Shown: positions 9,080-15,654 of the stretch, one piece after another | Layout of the letters: each line of letters begins with the position of its first letter | Numbering within the stretch: position 1 is the stretch's first letter | From: Actinophytocola sp. | Lineage (GTDB): Bacteria; Actinomycetota; Actinomycetes; Mycobacteriales; Pseudonocardiaceae | Assembly: GCA_009377475.1 (NCBI GenBank) | Contig: WHTY01000048.1 | Span: 1 to 36,251, forward strand | Length of the DNA: 36,251 bases | Reading direction: 5' to 3' | The notes under the pieces: generated by a model | Seen by the model: only the letters and a program-made list of their open reading frames with translations | Databases searched by the model: none | Told to the model about the DNA's origin: nothing | Made by a program: the position numbers and the translations under genes

Positions 9080-9141
9080 TGGCCGCGCCAGCTGATCTTC
9101 GCGCATTTCTCACAACGGTGCGTGGTCTGATCGAGTCGTGA
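9076..9141 (+). pseudogene. 21-codon frame in the HEPN-partner position, possible remnant
   Basis: An ATG overlaps the stop of the nucleotidyltransferase gene (ATGA) and opens a 21-codon frame (MMAAPADLRAFLTTVRGLIES) ending in TGA. The overlap is the coupling usually seen between MNT and HEPN genes and the peptide looks like the first helix of a helical protein. The frame then stops and neither other frame continues a recognisable protein before 9174. It could be a decayed toxin start or chance. Confidence 0.25.
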
Positions 9142-9173
9142 GCGGATAGCTGGCCGCGTACGCCGCCGACTGG

Positions 9174-9749
9174 CTACGGGCGGCCGTTCGACTTCCGGGC
9201 GTAGTCGCGTTCGACCTCAGTGATCGACATCTCGACCTTCGCGCCGTCCGGCCAGGTCAGCGACGCGTCGAGCGGCTTCAGTTTCGGCCGGGACGGACCG
9301 GAGGCGTACCAGATGATGCGCGGTTCCCCGCCGTCGGCGGCGCTGACGATCGCGACGTGGGAGTGGGACCAGCAGACCCACAGCGACCGATCCGCCGTCC
9401 GGAGGGTGTCGGCGAGCCACACTGCCTCGGACCCTTCCGCGCCCGTCACCACGACACGGCCGGACTTGCGCGCCCGCTCGGGCACCTGGACGCCCCAGTC
9501 GTCGAGCACGCCGAGGACGACGATCACCGGGAACGCGACGATCGCGTAGACGCCGACGGCGAAGTACTGCAGGGCACGGAGGAACCAGTTCGAGTTCAGC
9601 GGTTTTCCGTTCCGCTTCCGGCCACTGACGTAGTAGACGACGGCGCCGCGCGGGAACGCCAACACCGCAGCTTTCTCGCGCCACTGGCTGCTCAGCCGTT
9701 GCCTGACTGCTTCGCGGGTCGGGTTCAGCGCCGTGCTCGATCCGGTCAT
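9174..9749 (-). CDS. Hypothetical membrane protein, last gene of a T7SS-like cassette
   Basis: A 191-residue protein of unknown family. I chose the ATG at 9749 because it forms an ATGA overlap with the preceding gene, although the frame is open further upstream. It has a basic N-terminal part (residues 1-60), one or two membrane segments near residues 64-88 (FLRALQYFAVGVYAIVAFPVIVVLGV), and a soluble C-terminal domain of about 100 residues with mixed beta character (RVVVTGAEGSEAVWLADTL, SLWVCWSHSHVAIVSA, PRIIWYASG). It is the fourth gene of a coupled operon that begins with a WXG100-like protein. Its role could be membrane anchoring, immunity or accessory secretion. No function is claimed. 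Confidence 0.7.
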   Translation of the reverse strand: MTGSSTALNPTREAVRQRLSSQWREKAAVLAFPRGAVVYYVSGRKRNGKPLNSNWFLRALQYFAVGVYAIVAFPVIVVLGVLDDWGVQVPERARKSGRVVVTGAEGSEAVWLADTLRTADRSLWVCWSHSHVAIVSAADGGEPRIIWYASGPSRPKLKPLDASLTWPDGAKVEMSITEVERDYARKSNGRP

Positions 9750-10405
9750 GACGAAGTGGCCCCTAACGGCTCCCATTCGAAGGTGTCGAAGATGTCCAGC
9801 CCGACCGTGCACACCCGCTCCCAGTCCTGGAAGCTGTTCGTGGTCACGGTGACGACGCCGATCGCCGCGCCGTCCGGATCGGGGGCCCACGCCGTGAGCT
9901 GGCGGGTCAGCACCGGGAACGGGTACTCCTCCACGACGACCTGGTCCTGCTCCTCGCTCACGCTCGCGACTGCGGGGCCGATGGGAAGGCGCAGGTCGTG
10001 GACCGAGGTTCCGGCGTCGGCGACGAGGTCCTGCCGGAGGTTGGCGACGGCATCGGCCGGGTGGCTGTGGTCGGACGGCGCGACGTACCCGGTCAGCAGG
10101 ATCATGATTGGGCGGGTCGGGTCGTCCGGCGACAGGTAGTACGCGATCGCGGCGTAGTCCAGCCCTTGACGGCTGGCGGCGAGTCCGAGACCGACGAAGA
10201 CGGCGGCGGCCGCTTGCGCGTTCTCGTCGTCAGCCGACAACCCGAAAATGCCGCCGATGTCCTCGGTGAACGACGTGGCGGCGTCGGCACCCGCCACGTC
10301 GGACTGGTCGATCGGCAGGCCGTGGAAACCGTCCGGCAGTCCGAGGTTGAAGCCGCGCTCGGCGGCAGGGAGCGGCTCGGCGGGCTCGGTGTCGATGCTC
10401 GTCAT
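9746..10405 (-). CDS. Hypothetical protein, third gene of a T7SS-like cassette
   Basis: A 219-residue soluble protein with no signal peptide or membrane segment. The ATG at 10405 overlaps the stop of the upstream gene by four bases (ATGA), and its own stop overlaps the next start the same way. The pattern of short beta strands (FNLGLPDGFHGLPI, PIMILLTGYV, AIGVVTVTTNSF, TVGLDIFDTFEW) reminds me of Mog1/PsbP-like (LpqN, DUF1795) folds. That is inference from pattern only. It lies between a WXG-type substrate and a membrane protein, so a chaperone, immunity or accessory role is plausible. Confidence 0.65.
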   Translation of the reverse strand: MTSIDTEPAEPLPAAERGFNLGLPDGFHGLPIDQSDVAGADAATSFTEDIGGIFGLSADDENAQAAAAVFVGLGLAASRQGLDYAAIAYYLSPDDPTRPIMILLTGYVAPSDHSHPADAVANLRQDLVADAGTSVHDLRLPIGPAVASVSEEQDQVVVEEYPFPVLTRQLTAWAPDPDGAAIGVVTVTTNSFQDWERVCTVGLDIFDTFEWEPLGATSS

Positions 10406-11744
10406 GACGCCCTCGCCGCCAACGCGTTCTGGAACCCGTCGACCGCCTTGCCCGCGTGTTCCTTGACGGTGTTCTCCGCTTCGGCGAGATACGGCTCGGC
10501 TTCCCACTTCGCGACCTGCATGGCGCCCTTCTCGACGGCGAGCACGCCCGCTCCGGTGGCGACGGCGGCCCCGCTCTGGGCGGTGTGTGCCATCTTCGCG
10601 CCGTCCCCGATGAGCTTGGTGCCGCTCTCGAACGAGTTGACCGCGAGTTTCGAGACGTCGTCCGGGTTCTTGCCGAGCAGCTTCGCGCCGCCTTCGATGA
10701 CCGTGTTCGCGAGGTTCGCGCGGCTGCCGACCATCTGAGCACCGGTACGGCTGATGGTCTTGCCGGCGGCGTTCACCCCGCTGGCCAGTCTGGCGCCGTC
10801 ATCGGCGAACTGCGCGGCCGTCCGGCCCGCCCGCATAGCCTTCGGCAACACCCGCGCGGCCCCGAGCGCGCCCTTGGCGGCGCCCCGCCGGGGATCACGC
10901 CCACGGCGTCGAACGCCATCTTCGACCACGACACGTCAGCGCCGGCCGCCTTGGCGAGACCGTGCGCGGCCAGCGCCGCACCGTTGACACCGATCGCGGC
11001 CGCCGCGGTCACCGCGTTGACGCCGGGAATCCACGCCGTCGCCACCGCGACCACGCTGAGCACGGTGCCGATGGTCGACAAGACGTCACCGATCTTGGCG
11101 ATGACGTCGGCGTGTTCCTCAACGAAGTCCCACGCCTTGCTGAGCGCGTCCCCGATCTCATCGAGCAGTCCGGGTTCTTCCGGTGCTTCGTCCTTGGCTT
11201 TGCGCAGCTTGGCGGCGACGTCGCTGGCGAGGTCCGCGTGTTGTTCCAGGAGGCGGCGAGCGTCCTCGCGGAACGACTCCAGCGACTCCTTCGCGCTGGT
11301 AAGCCGTTGCTCCGCGGCGCGCAGCGCTGCCGTGGCCTGCTGCAGTGCCGCCGGATCGCTGAACGTCTGCCCGGCGAGTTGCAGGTCCGGATTGGACTCC
11401 GCGGCCTTGACCTCGCGCATCGCGTCGGACGCCAGCCGCTCGTACTCGGCGGCCTTACGCTGCAGGCTGCTGAGGTCCTGCGACCACAGCGAGAGCGTGT
11501 CCGACGCCCCGCTGAGCGACTTGTTCGCCTTCTCGAGGTAGTCCGGCAGCTCGTTCACCTTCGCGGCGAACGCCGCCGCGCCCTCGCCCTGCCAGATCCC
11601 GCCGGACTTGCCGATGTTCGTGAGGTCGGTGAACGCCTCGCCGATCTCCCGAGCCACCGTGCCCAGGTTGTCGGCGACCTCCGTGACCTTCGCGACGTTG
11701 CCCGGCACTGGGTCGAAACCCAGGGTCGGATAGCTGCCGCTCAT
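10402..11744 (-). pseudogene. T7SS-signal (WXG-type) secreted protein, split by an apparent -1 base frameshift
   Basis: Translation from the ATG at 11744 gives an N-terminal T7SS-signal domain with WQG at residues 51-53 (SGGIWQGEGAAAF). A coiled-coil region follows (residues 80-200), then a glycine/alanine-rich hydrophobic stretch (VIAKIGDVLSTIGTVLSVVAVATAWIPGVNAVTAAAAIG). Near residue 286 (GVIPGG) this frame turns into Arg/Pro-rich nonsense. The sensible sequence continues in the next frame as AAKGALGAARVLPKAMRAG and runs to 10402. Adding one C to the CCCC run at 10883-10886 (G on the coding strand) joins the two frames into exactly 448 codons (447 residues). The flanking ATGA overlaps are intact. 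Cause: real mutation, sequencing error or, less likely, programmed slippage. Confidence 0.72.
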
Positions 11745-12046
11745 GCCTTCCCCTCCAGCCTGCGGGTGATGTCCGAGTCACCGGACTGGCCACCGCCACC
11801 GGAGAGCTCGCTGGCCATCTGGCCGAGTGCCGACGCGGCACCGCCATCGATCTCGACGTATAGATCGCGGGCCTTCCGCAAGCCGTCGGTCAGGCTGGTA
11901 CTGAACTCGATGATCTTCTCGATGCCGTGTTCCCACCGGTCCTGGAACTCACCAGCGGACTCGTTGATCTCGTCGCTGCCCATGTCCGAAGGGGCGAGAT
12001 CCTTCAGGGCGTTGTTCGCCCTTGTCATGCGGTCGCCAGGCGTCAA
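11741..12046 (-). CDS. Small WXG100/ESAT-6-like protein
   Basis: A 101-residue all-helical protein that starts the minus-strand cassette. I start it at the TTG (12046) because GAGGTG (12059-12054) lies seven bases upstream. The internal ATG at 12028 has no such site. Trp38 sits in RWEHG between two long helices (residues 7-35 and 42-72), the layout of WXG100 proteins with a variant turn. The C-terminus is flexible and Gly-rich (ELSGGGGQSGDSD). The stop overlaps the next gene's ATG (ATGA). It is likely a partner or co-substrate of the larger T7SS-signal protein. No EccC-type ATPase or other secretion machinery is in the window, so export would rely on a system elsewhere. Confidence 0.72.
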   Translation of the reverse strand: MTPGDRMTRANNALKDLAPSDMGSDEINESAGEFQDRWEHGIEKIIEFSTSLTDGLRKARDLYVEIDGGAASALGQMASELSGGGGQSGDSDITRRLEGKA

Positions 12047-12120
12047 TCTAGCTCACCTCTGGCGTCTCGTGGCCTGGCGCGCTCACTGCTCATCGCGCGC
12101 CGCAGCGGTAGCGTCGAACC

Positions 12121-12630
12121 ATGACTAGCGCGGAACTGCTCACGGATGCGTTCGGCAGGATCAGGGACATCGTTCACCACGCCGTCGACGGGCTCAGCCC
12201 CGACCAACTCGCACACCGGCTCGACGCCGACGCGAACTCGATCGGCTGGCTGATCTGGCACCTCACCCGTGTCCAGGATGACCACGTCGCCGACCTCGCT
12301 GGCAGCGAGCAGGTCTGGACGTCTCAGGGCTGGGCGGAGCGATTCGCGTTGCCGTTCGATGAGGCCGATATCGGCTACGGTCACAGCAGTGAGCAGGTCG
12401 CCGCTGTGCGCTTCGAGTCGCCTGACCTGCTGACCGGCTACCACGATGCCGTGTACGAGCAGACGATCTCCTACATCAGCGCGCTCCGCGACGATGACCT
12501 GCCCCATGTCATCGACCGGTCGTGGGACCCGCCCGTCACGCTCGGGGTGCGGCTGGTCAGCGTCATCGGGGACGACATGCAACACGCGGGCCAAGCGGAG
12601 TTCATTCGAGGCATTCTGGAACGCCGCTGA
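12121..12630 (+). CDS. DinB-fold protein (DUF664-like, putative metal-dependent thiol transferase)
   Basis: A 169-residue four-helix-bundle protein of the DinB/YfiT superfamily. Candidate metal ligands are His47 and His55 (IWHLTRVQDDHV) and His155 (DDMQHAGQAEFIRG), the spacing usual for DinB proteins. In actinobacteria members of this fold include mycothiol-dependent transferases, but the substrate cannot be read from sequence. TAGCGT (12109-12114) lies six bases before the ATG with no ribosome-binding site, which suggests a leaderless transcript. It is divergent from the WXG cassette across 74 bases. Confidence 0.8.
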   Translation: MTSAELLTDAFGRIRDIVHHAVDGLSPDQLAHRLDADANSIGWLIWHLTRVQDDHVADLAGSEQVWTSQGWAERFALPFDEADIGYGHSSEQVAAVRFESPDLLTGYHDAVYEQTISYISALRDDDLPHVIDRSWDPPVTLGVRLVSVIGDDMQHAGQAEFIRGILERR

Positions 12631-12660
12631 ACCTGGTCGCGTCGAACAGTTGAAAATCCC

Positions 12661-12691
12661 TTGACCTCAAGTCGACTCGAGGTCCGAGACT
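12661..12691 (+). promoter_or_regulatory. SoxR/MerR-type operator-promoter
   Basis: TTGACC (-35, 12661-12666) and GAGACT (-10, 12686-12691) are 19 bases apart, the overlong spacer that MerR-family activators require. The spacer holds the near-perfect dyad CCTCAAGTCGACTCGAGG (12665-12682; 16 of 18 positions pair), which closely matches the SoxR-box pattern CCTCAAGT-ACTTGAGG. The next gene has AAGGAG at 12715-12720 and its ATG at 12726. No MerR-family gene is in the window, so the regulator would act in trans. Confidence 0.72.
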
Positions 12692-12725
12692 GTCGGTAGC
12701 AACAGCTACGGCCCAAGGAGCAGGC

Positions 12726-13355
12726 ATGACGAGTTCGGTACCCCGCTCGACGTTCGACGCCGCCTACGAATCACGGTCGGCACCGTGGATCATCGGCGAA
12801 CCACAGCCAGCGATCGTCGCGTTGGAACGGGACGGCTGGATCCGGGGCACCGTGCTCGATCCAGGCTGCGGCACCGGAGAGCACACGATCTACCTGACGC
12901 GGCGCGGGTACGACGTCCACGGCGTCGACTTCTCGCACCGAGCGATCGAACAAGCCCGCGCGAACGCCGATCGACACCAGGTCGCGGCCCGGTTCGACGT
13001 TGCTGACGCGATGGACCTCGGTGATGAGCCGCGCTACGACACGGTTGTCGACAGCGCGCTGTTCCACGTCTTCGACGCCGCCGACCGCATCCCGTATACG
13101 CGGAGCCTGCATGCCGCCACCCGGCCGGGCGGCCGGGTGCACGTGCTTGCGCTGTCCGACGCCGAACCCGGCCTCGGCCCGCAGATCAGCGACACGGCGA
13201 TCCGCGACGCCTTCCAGGACGGCTGGGTGCTTGAGGACCTACGGCCGAGCCGGTACCGGGTCATCGTCGGTCAGGAGGACGCCGCGCGACTCAACCTGTC
13301 GGCAGGTATGCCCGCCGACATGCTCGCCTGGCTGGCCCGCGCCCGGCGACTCTGA
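12726..13355 (+). CDS. Class I SAM-dependent methyltransferase under a SoxR/MerR-type promoter
   Basis: A 209-residue methyltransferase with a single Rossmann-type domain. Motif I is VLDPGCGTGEHTIYL (residues 43-57), then GYDVHGVDFS (the acidic residue that contacts the ribose), RFDVADAMDL, and YDTVVDSALFHVF (motif IV region). The N-terminus PWIIGEPQPAIVAL is common in small-molecule or thiol methyltransferases of actinobacteria. The substrate is unknown. The start is supported by AAGGAG five bases before the ATG. A SoxR-like operator in the promoter suggests induction by redox-active or toxic compounds, so a detoxifying methylation is a reasonable inference. The gene stands alone, as the next has a different reading context 43 bases on. 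Confidence 0.87.
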   Translation: MTSSVPRSTFDAAYESRSAPWIIGEPQPAIVALERDGWIRGTVLDPGCGTGEHTIYLTRRGYDVHGVDFSHRAIEQARANADRHQVAARFDVADAMDLGDEPRYDTVVDSALFHVFDAADRIPYTRSLHAATRPGGRVHVLALSDAEPGLGPQISDTAIRDAFQDGWVLEDLRPSRYRVIVGQEDAARLNLSAGMPADMLAWLARARRL

Positions 13356-13398
13356 CAGCGGAGTTGTCCAGCCGCGCCGAGGCGGGGAAGATGATCGG

Positions 13399-14337
13399 GT
13401 GGGCGCCGACGAGGTGCGCGACGGAGTGTCGCTGACGAACCTGGACCAGCCGTTGTTCGACGGCGCTCAGGCGACCAAGCGTGGCCTGGTCGACTATCTG
13501 GACGCGGTGCGCGACCGGATCATACCCGTGCTGGCGGACCGGCCGCTCTCGGTGATTCGGGTGTTGCGCGGACAGCAGCCGTTCATGCAGAAGAACGTCC
13601 CGAAGTACACGCCGCCGTGGGTGCGCACCGTGCCGCTGTGGGCGGAGACCTCACAACGCGAGGTGCACTATGCGCTGTGCGACGACCGCCGCACGCTGCT
13701 GTGGTTCGCCAACCAGCGCGCCGTGGAGTACCACCCCACGCTGATCCGCGACCAGCGCGTCACCCACCTTGTGCTCGACCTCGACCCACCGAACGACGAC
13801 TTCCGCGCGGTCGTCGACGCCGCCTACCTGGTGCGCCAGGCGCTCGCGGACGCCGGCTTGGCGGGGACGGTCAAGACCAGCGGCGCGAAGGGCGTGCACA
13901 TCGTCGTCCCGATCGAGGCGGATACCGCGATCGACGACGCGGCCGCAGCCACCCGCGCGATCGCCGCGCGCGCCGAGCGGCTGGACCCCGCGCTCGCTAC
14001 CACGGCCTATATTCGGGAGGATCGTGGCGGCAAGGTCTTCCTCGACTCGACACGGGCGGGCGGCGCGACGGTGGTGGCGGCGTACAGCCCTCGAGTTCGG
14101 CCGGGCACACCGGTGTCGTTTCCGGTGGCCTGGGAAGAGCTTGAGCGGATCACGCCGAGCGAATTCACCCTGCACACGGCGATCCAGCTGCTCAACAACC
14201 GTGACCCGTGGGCGGAAGGCATGCCGGACCCGCAGCGGTTGAGCGCCGAGCTGGTCGAGGAAGGTCACGCCATTCCGGTAGCCAGGGTGCAGGCGATGCA
14301 CGAGGGCAAACGACGTGCCCGGGCTCGCCGCGACTGA
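13399..14337 (+). CDS. Stand-alone LigD polymerase domain (PrimPol-type DNA polymerase)
   Basis: A 312-residue protein equal to the polymerase module of the NHEJ ligase LigD. Catalytic acids are Asp127 and Asp129 in THLVLDLDPP and Asp216 in VFLDST. SGAKGVHIVVP (161-171, His167) is the nucleotide-binding motif. YTPPWVRT and QNA-like NQRAVEYHP are also typical. Such stand-alone proteins (PolD/Prim-PolC type) add ribonucleotides or fill short gaps in end joining and base-excision repair. No ku, ligase or LigD nuclease domain is nearby. I chose the GTG at 13399 because the frame upstream overlaps the methyltransferase gene. A GGGGAAG lies about ten bases upstream. Confidence 0.88.
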   Translation: MGADEVRDGVSLTNLDQPLFDGAQATKRGLVDYLDAVRDRIIPVLADRPLSVIRVLRGQQPFMQKNVPKYTPPWVRTVPLWAETSQREVHYALCDDRRTLLWFANQRAVEYHPTLIRDQRVTHLVLDLDPPNDDFRAVVDAAYLVRQALADAGLAGTVKTSGAKGVHIVVPIEADTAIDDAAAATRAIAARAERLDPALATTAYIREDRGGKVFLDSTRAGGATVVAAYSPRVRPGTPVSFPVAWEELERITPSEFTLHTAIQLLNNRDPWAEGMPDPQRLSAELVEEGHAIPVARVQAMHEGKRRARARRD

Positions 14338-14408
14338 CGTCGTGTGCGAACAACTTGCTTACGGCGTCATCGCGTTGAGGATCGGCACCAACTGTTATCG
14401 GGAGCGCT

Positions 14409-14975
14409 TTACGTCGCGCCTCCAGCGAACAGGGCGTGACACCGCCGAGCGAAGCCAGGGCAGCCATGACCCGCACGACCCAACGCGATCAGAAGGTCAT
14501 CGACGGTGCGTGGTGCACGTCGGTAGCGCGATGTCTGCCTGGTCAACGCACAGTGCACCCGCCGTGGTGCGAGATCGAGTTGGTCTAACAAGAACTCGTC
14601 CTGGTTCGACACGTCGATGTCGTGTGGCTTCAGAGCATGTCTTGGAAAGTCTCGGACATTCTCTGTGACGACGAGTTCCGCAGAACCGTGCACAGCAGCG
14701 GCGAGGACATGCCGGTCCTTCAGATGGTTCGTCATCGCAGGAATTAACTGTTGGTAGCCGTCCAATGTGGACCCTGGGAAGTGTTCCATCATCTCACCCA
14801 CCCGACGCTCCACCGGAGCCTCGGCCAGGCCGTACGCCAACAAATTCCGACGCAACTCCTCCATGATGTCGACCGACCACAACGGCTGATAAACACCTTC
14901 TTCGGCAATGCTCAGCAAGGTGTCACACAGCAACGGCTTGAAGAGAACGCAGGTGTCGAGCACCGCCCTGAACAT
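14409..14975 (-). CDS. PIN-domain toxin (VapC-like, VapC50-type)
   Basis: A 188-residue putative RNase toxin. PIN-domain acids are Asp7 (VLDTCVLF), Glu39/Glu40 (DIMEELRRN), Asp87 (KDRHVLAAAV) and the LVVTENVRDFP strand with Asn106 and Asp109. It is longer than classic VapC. The extra C-terminal part (from about residue 120) resembles the C-terminal domain of the VapC50 group. Its ATG shares one base with the stop of the upstream excisionase-like gene (TGATG), the tight coupling of a toxin-antitoxin pair. It converges on the LigD-polymerase gene with 71 bases between. Confidence 0.82.
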   Translation of the reverse strand: MFRAVLDTCVLFKPLLCDTLLSIAEEGVYQPLWSVDIMEELRRNLLAYGLAEAPVERRVGEMMEHFPGSTLDGYQQLIPAMTNHLKDRHVLAAAVHGSAELVVTENVRDFPRHALKPHDIDVSNQDEFLLDQLDLAPRRVHCALTRQTSRYRRAPRTVDDLLIALGRAGHGCPGFARRCHALFAGGAT

Positions 14976-15472
14976 CAGCCCAGGTTATCGCGCTCCTCAG
15001 AGATCGAAAGACGCTCGATCGTGGCATCTTCGGGGAGGTCGTACATGCCAGCGTCTTCGGCATCCCGCACCATTTCGTCCAGGCCCGCTGCCCTGGCTCG
15101 CTGCATTCGCTGCTGGTACGCGAGGACATCATCGAGCCGGACCTTGCGATGGCGCGCTGGCTGCTCGTAGGGAATCTCGCCTGACTCAAGCAGCCGAACC
15201 AACGTCGGCCTCGAAACCCCGAGCAGGTCAGCCGCCTCACTCGTCGTCAGCACAGTATGCGTCGGGGCGACAGTGATAGCGAGCCCGTCCGCCAACGACT
15301 TCACGACGTCACGCAACACCTCGAACAACTCCTCGGGCAGGTCGATACGGGTCCCGTCAGGAGCGATCAAGGCAGGCGTACGCACGTGTTCCTCAGTGCC
15401 GAGAGCACCGAGTAGTTCAAGTAGGCGCTGCGGCTGCTCTGGCGGCATTACCGTACGACCGCTGGAACTCAT
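14975..15472 (-). CDS. Excisionase/MerR-type HTH antitoxin of the PIN pair
   Basis: A 165-residue protein with an excisionase-type winged helix at residues 74-122: LTTSEAADLLGVSRPTLVRLLESG, then EQPARHRKVRLDDVLAYQ. The N-terminal 70 residues are a separate small domain, and the C-terminal tail (MYDLPEDATIERLS) is acidic and probably embraces the toxin. I start it at the ATG at 15472, where a TACGCT -10 box lies six bases upstream, rather than at the earlier in-frame start. It precedes and overlaps the PIN gene by one base. As in most such pairs it probably represses its own promoter. Confidence 0.8.
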   Translation of the reverse strand: MSSSGRTVMPPEQPQRLLELLGALGTEEHVRTPALIAPDGTRIDLPEELFEVLRDVVKSLADGLAITVAPTHTVLTTSEAADLLGVSRPTLVRLLESGEIPYEQPARHRKVRLDDVLAYQQRMQRARAAGLDEMVRDAEDAGMYDLPEDATIERLSISEERDNLG

Positions 15473-15478
15473 AGCCCC

Positions 15479-15507
15479 AGCGTACCGTTTAAACGAACAA
15501 AACGAAA
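15479..15507 (-). promoter_or_regulatory. Leaderless promoter and palindrome of the toxin-antitoxin pair
   Basis: On the minus strand TTTCGT (15507-15502) and TACGCT (15484-15479) are 17 bases apart, and the -10 box ends six bases before the ATG. The perfect palindrome CGTTTAAACG (15486-15495) fills the spacer and is a good candidate for the autoregulatory operator. The -35 is weak. Confidence 0.45.
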
Positions 15508-15535
15508 CCCGCAAGTACGGGGTCGCAACGCACTG

Positions 15536-15604
15536 GCTTCCACCCGCTGGGCGTCAAATTATGCCCGGTTTGCCGGGCTCAGATGACGCTCAGCGGGTGG
15601 AGGC
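15536..15604. repeat. Long inverted repeat (hairpin) between the hydrolase and antitoxin genes
   Basis: TCCACCCGCTGGGCGTCA (15539-15556) pairs with TGACGCTCAGCGGGTGGA (15584-15601), 17 of 18 positions. Pairing extends outward over three more positions and the loop has its own GCCCGG/CCGGGC stem (15563-15577). It lies 51 bases after the stop of the 15655-17553 gene, so it may act as its terminator. A small mobile-element remnant is an alternative. Confidence 0.6.
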
Positions 15605-15654
15605 GAAGCGAGGCGGCCGGCGGCCTACGCGAGCCAGGTCAGCCGCGAGTCCGG

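Noticed and set aside
10402..10929. Separate gene downstream of the T7SS-signal protein
   Set aside because: Its first residues (MVEDGVRRRGRDPRRG) are shadow sequence, and the rest continues the upstream protein after a one-base shift, so it is the same gene.
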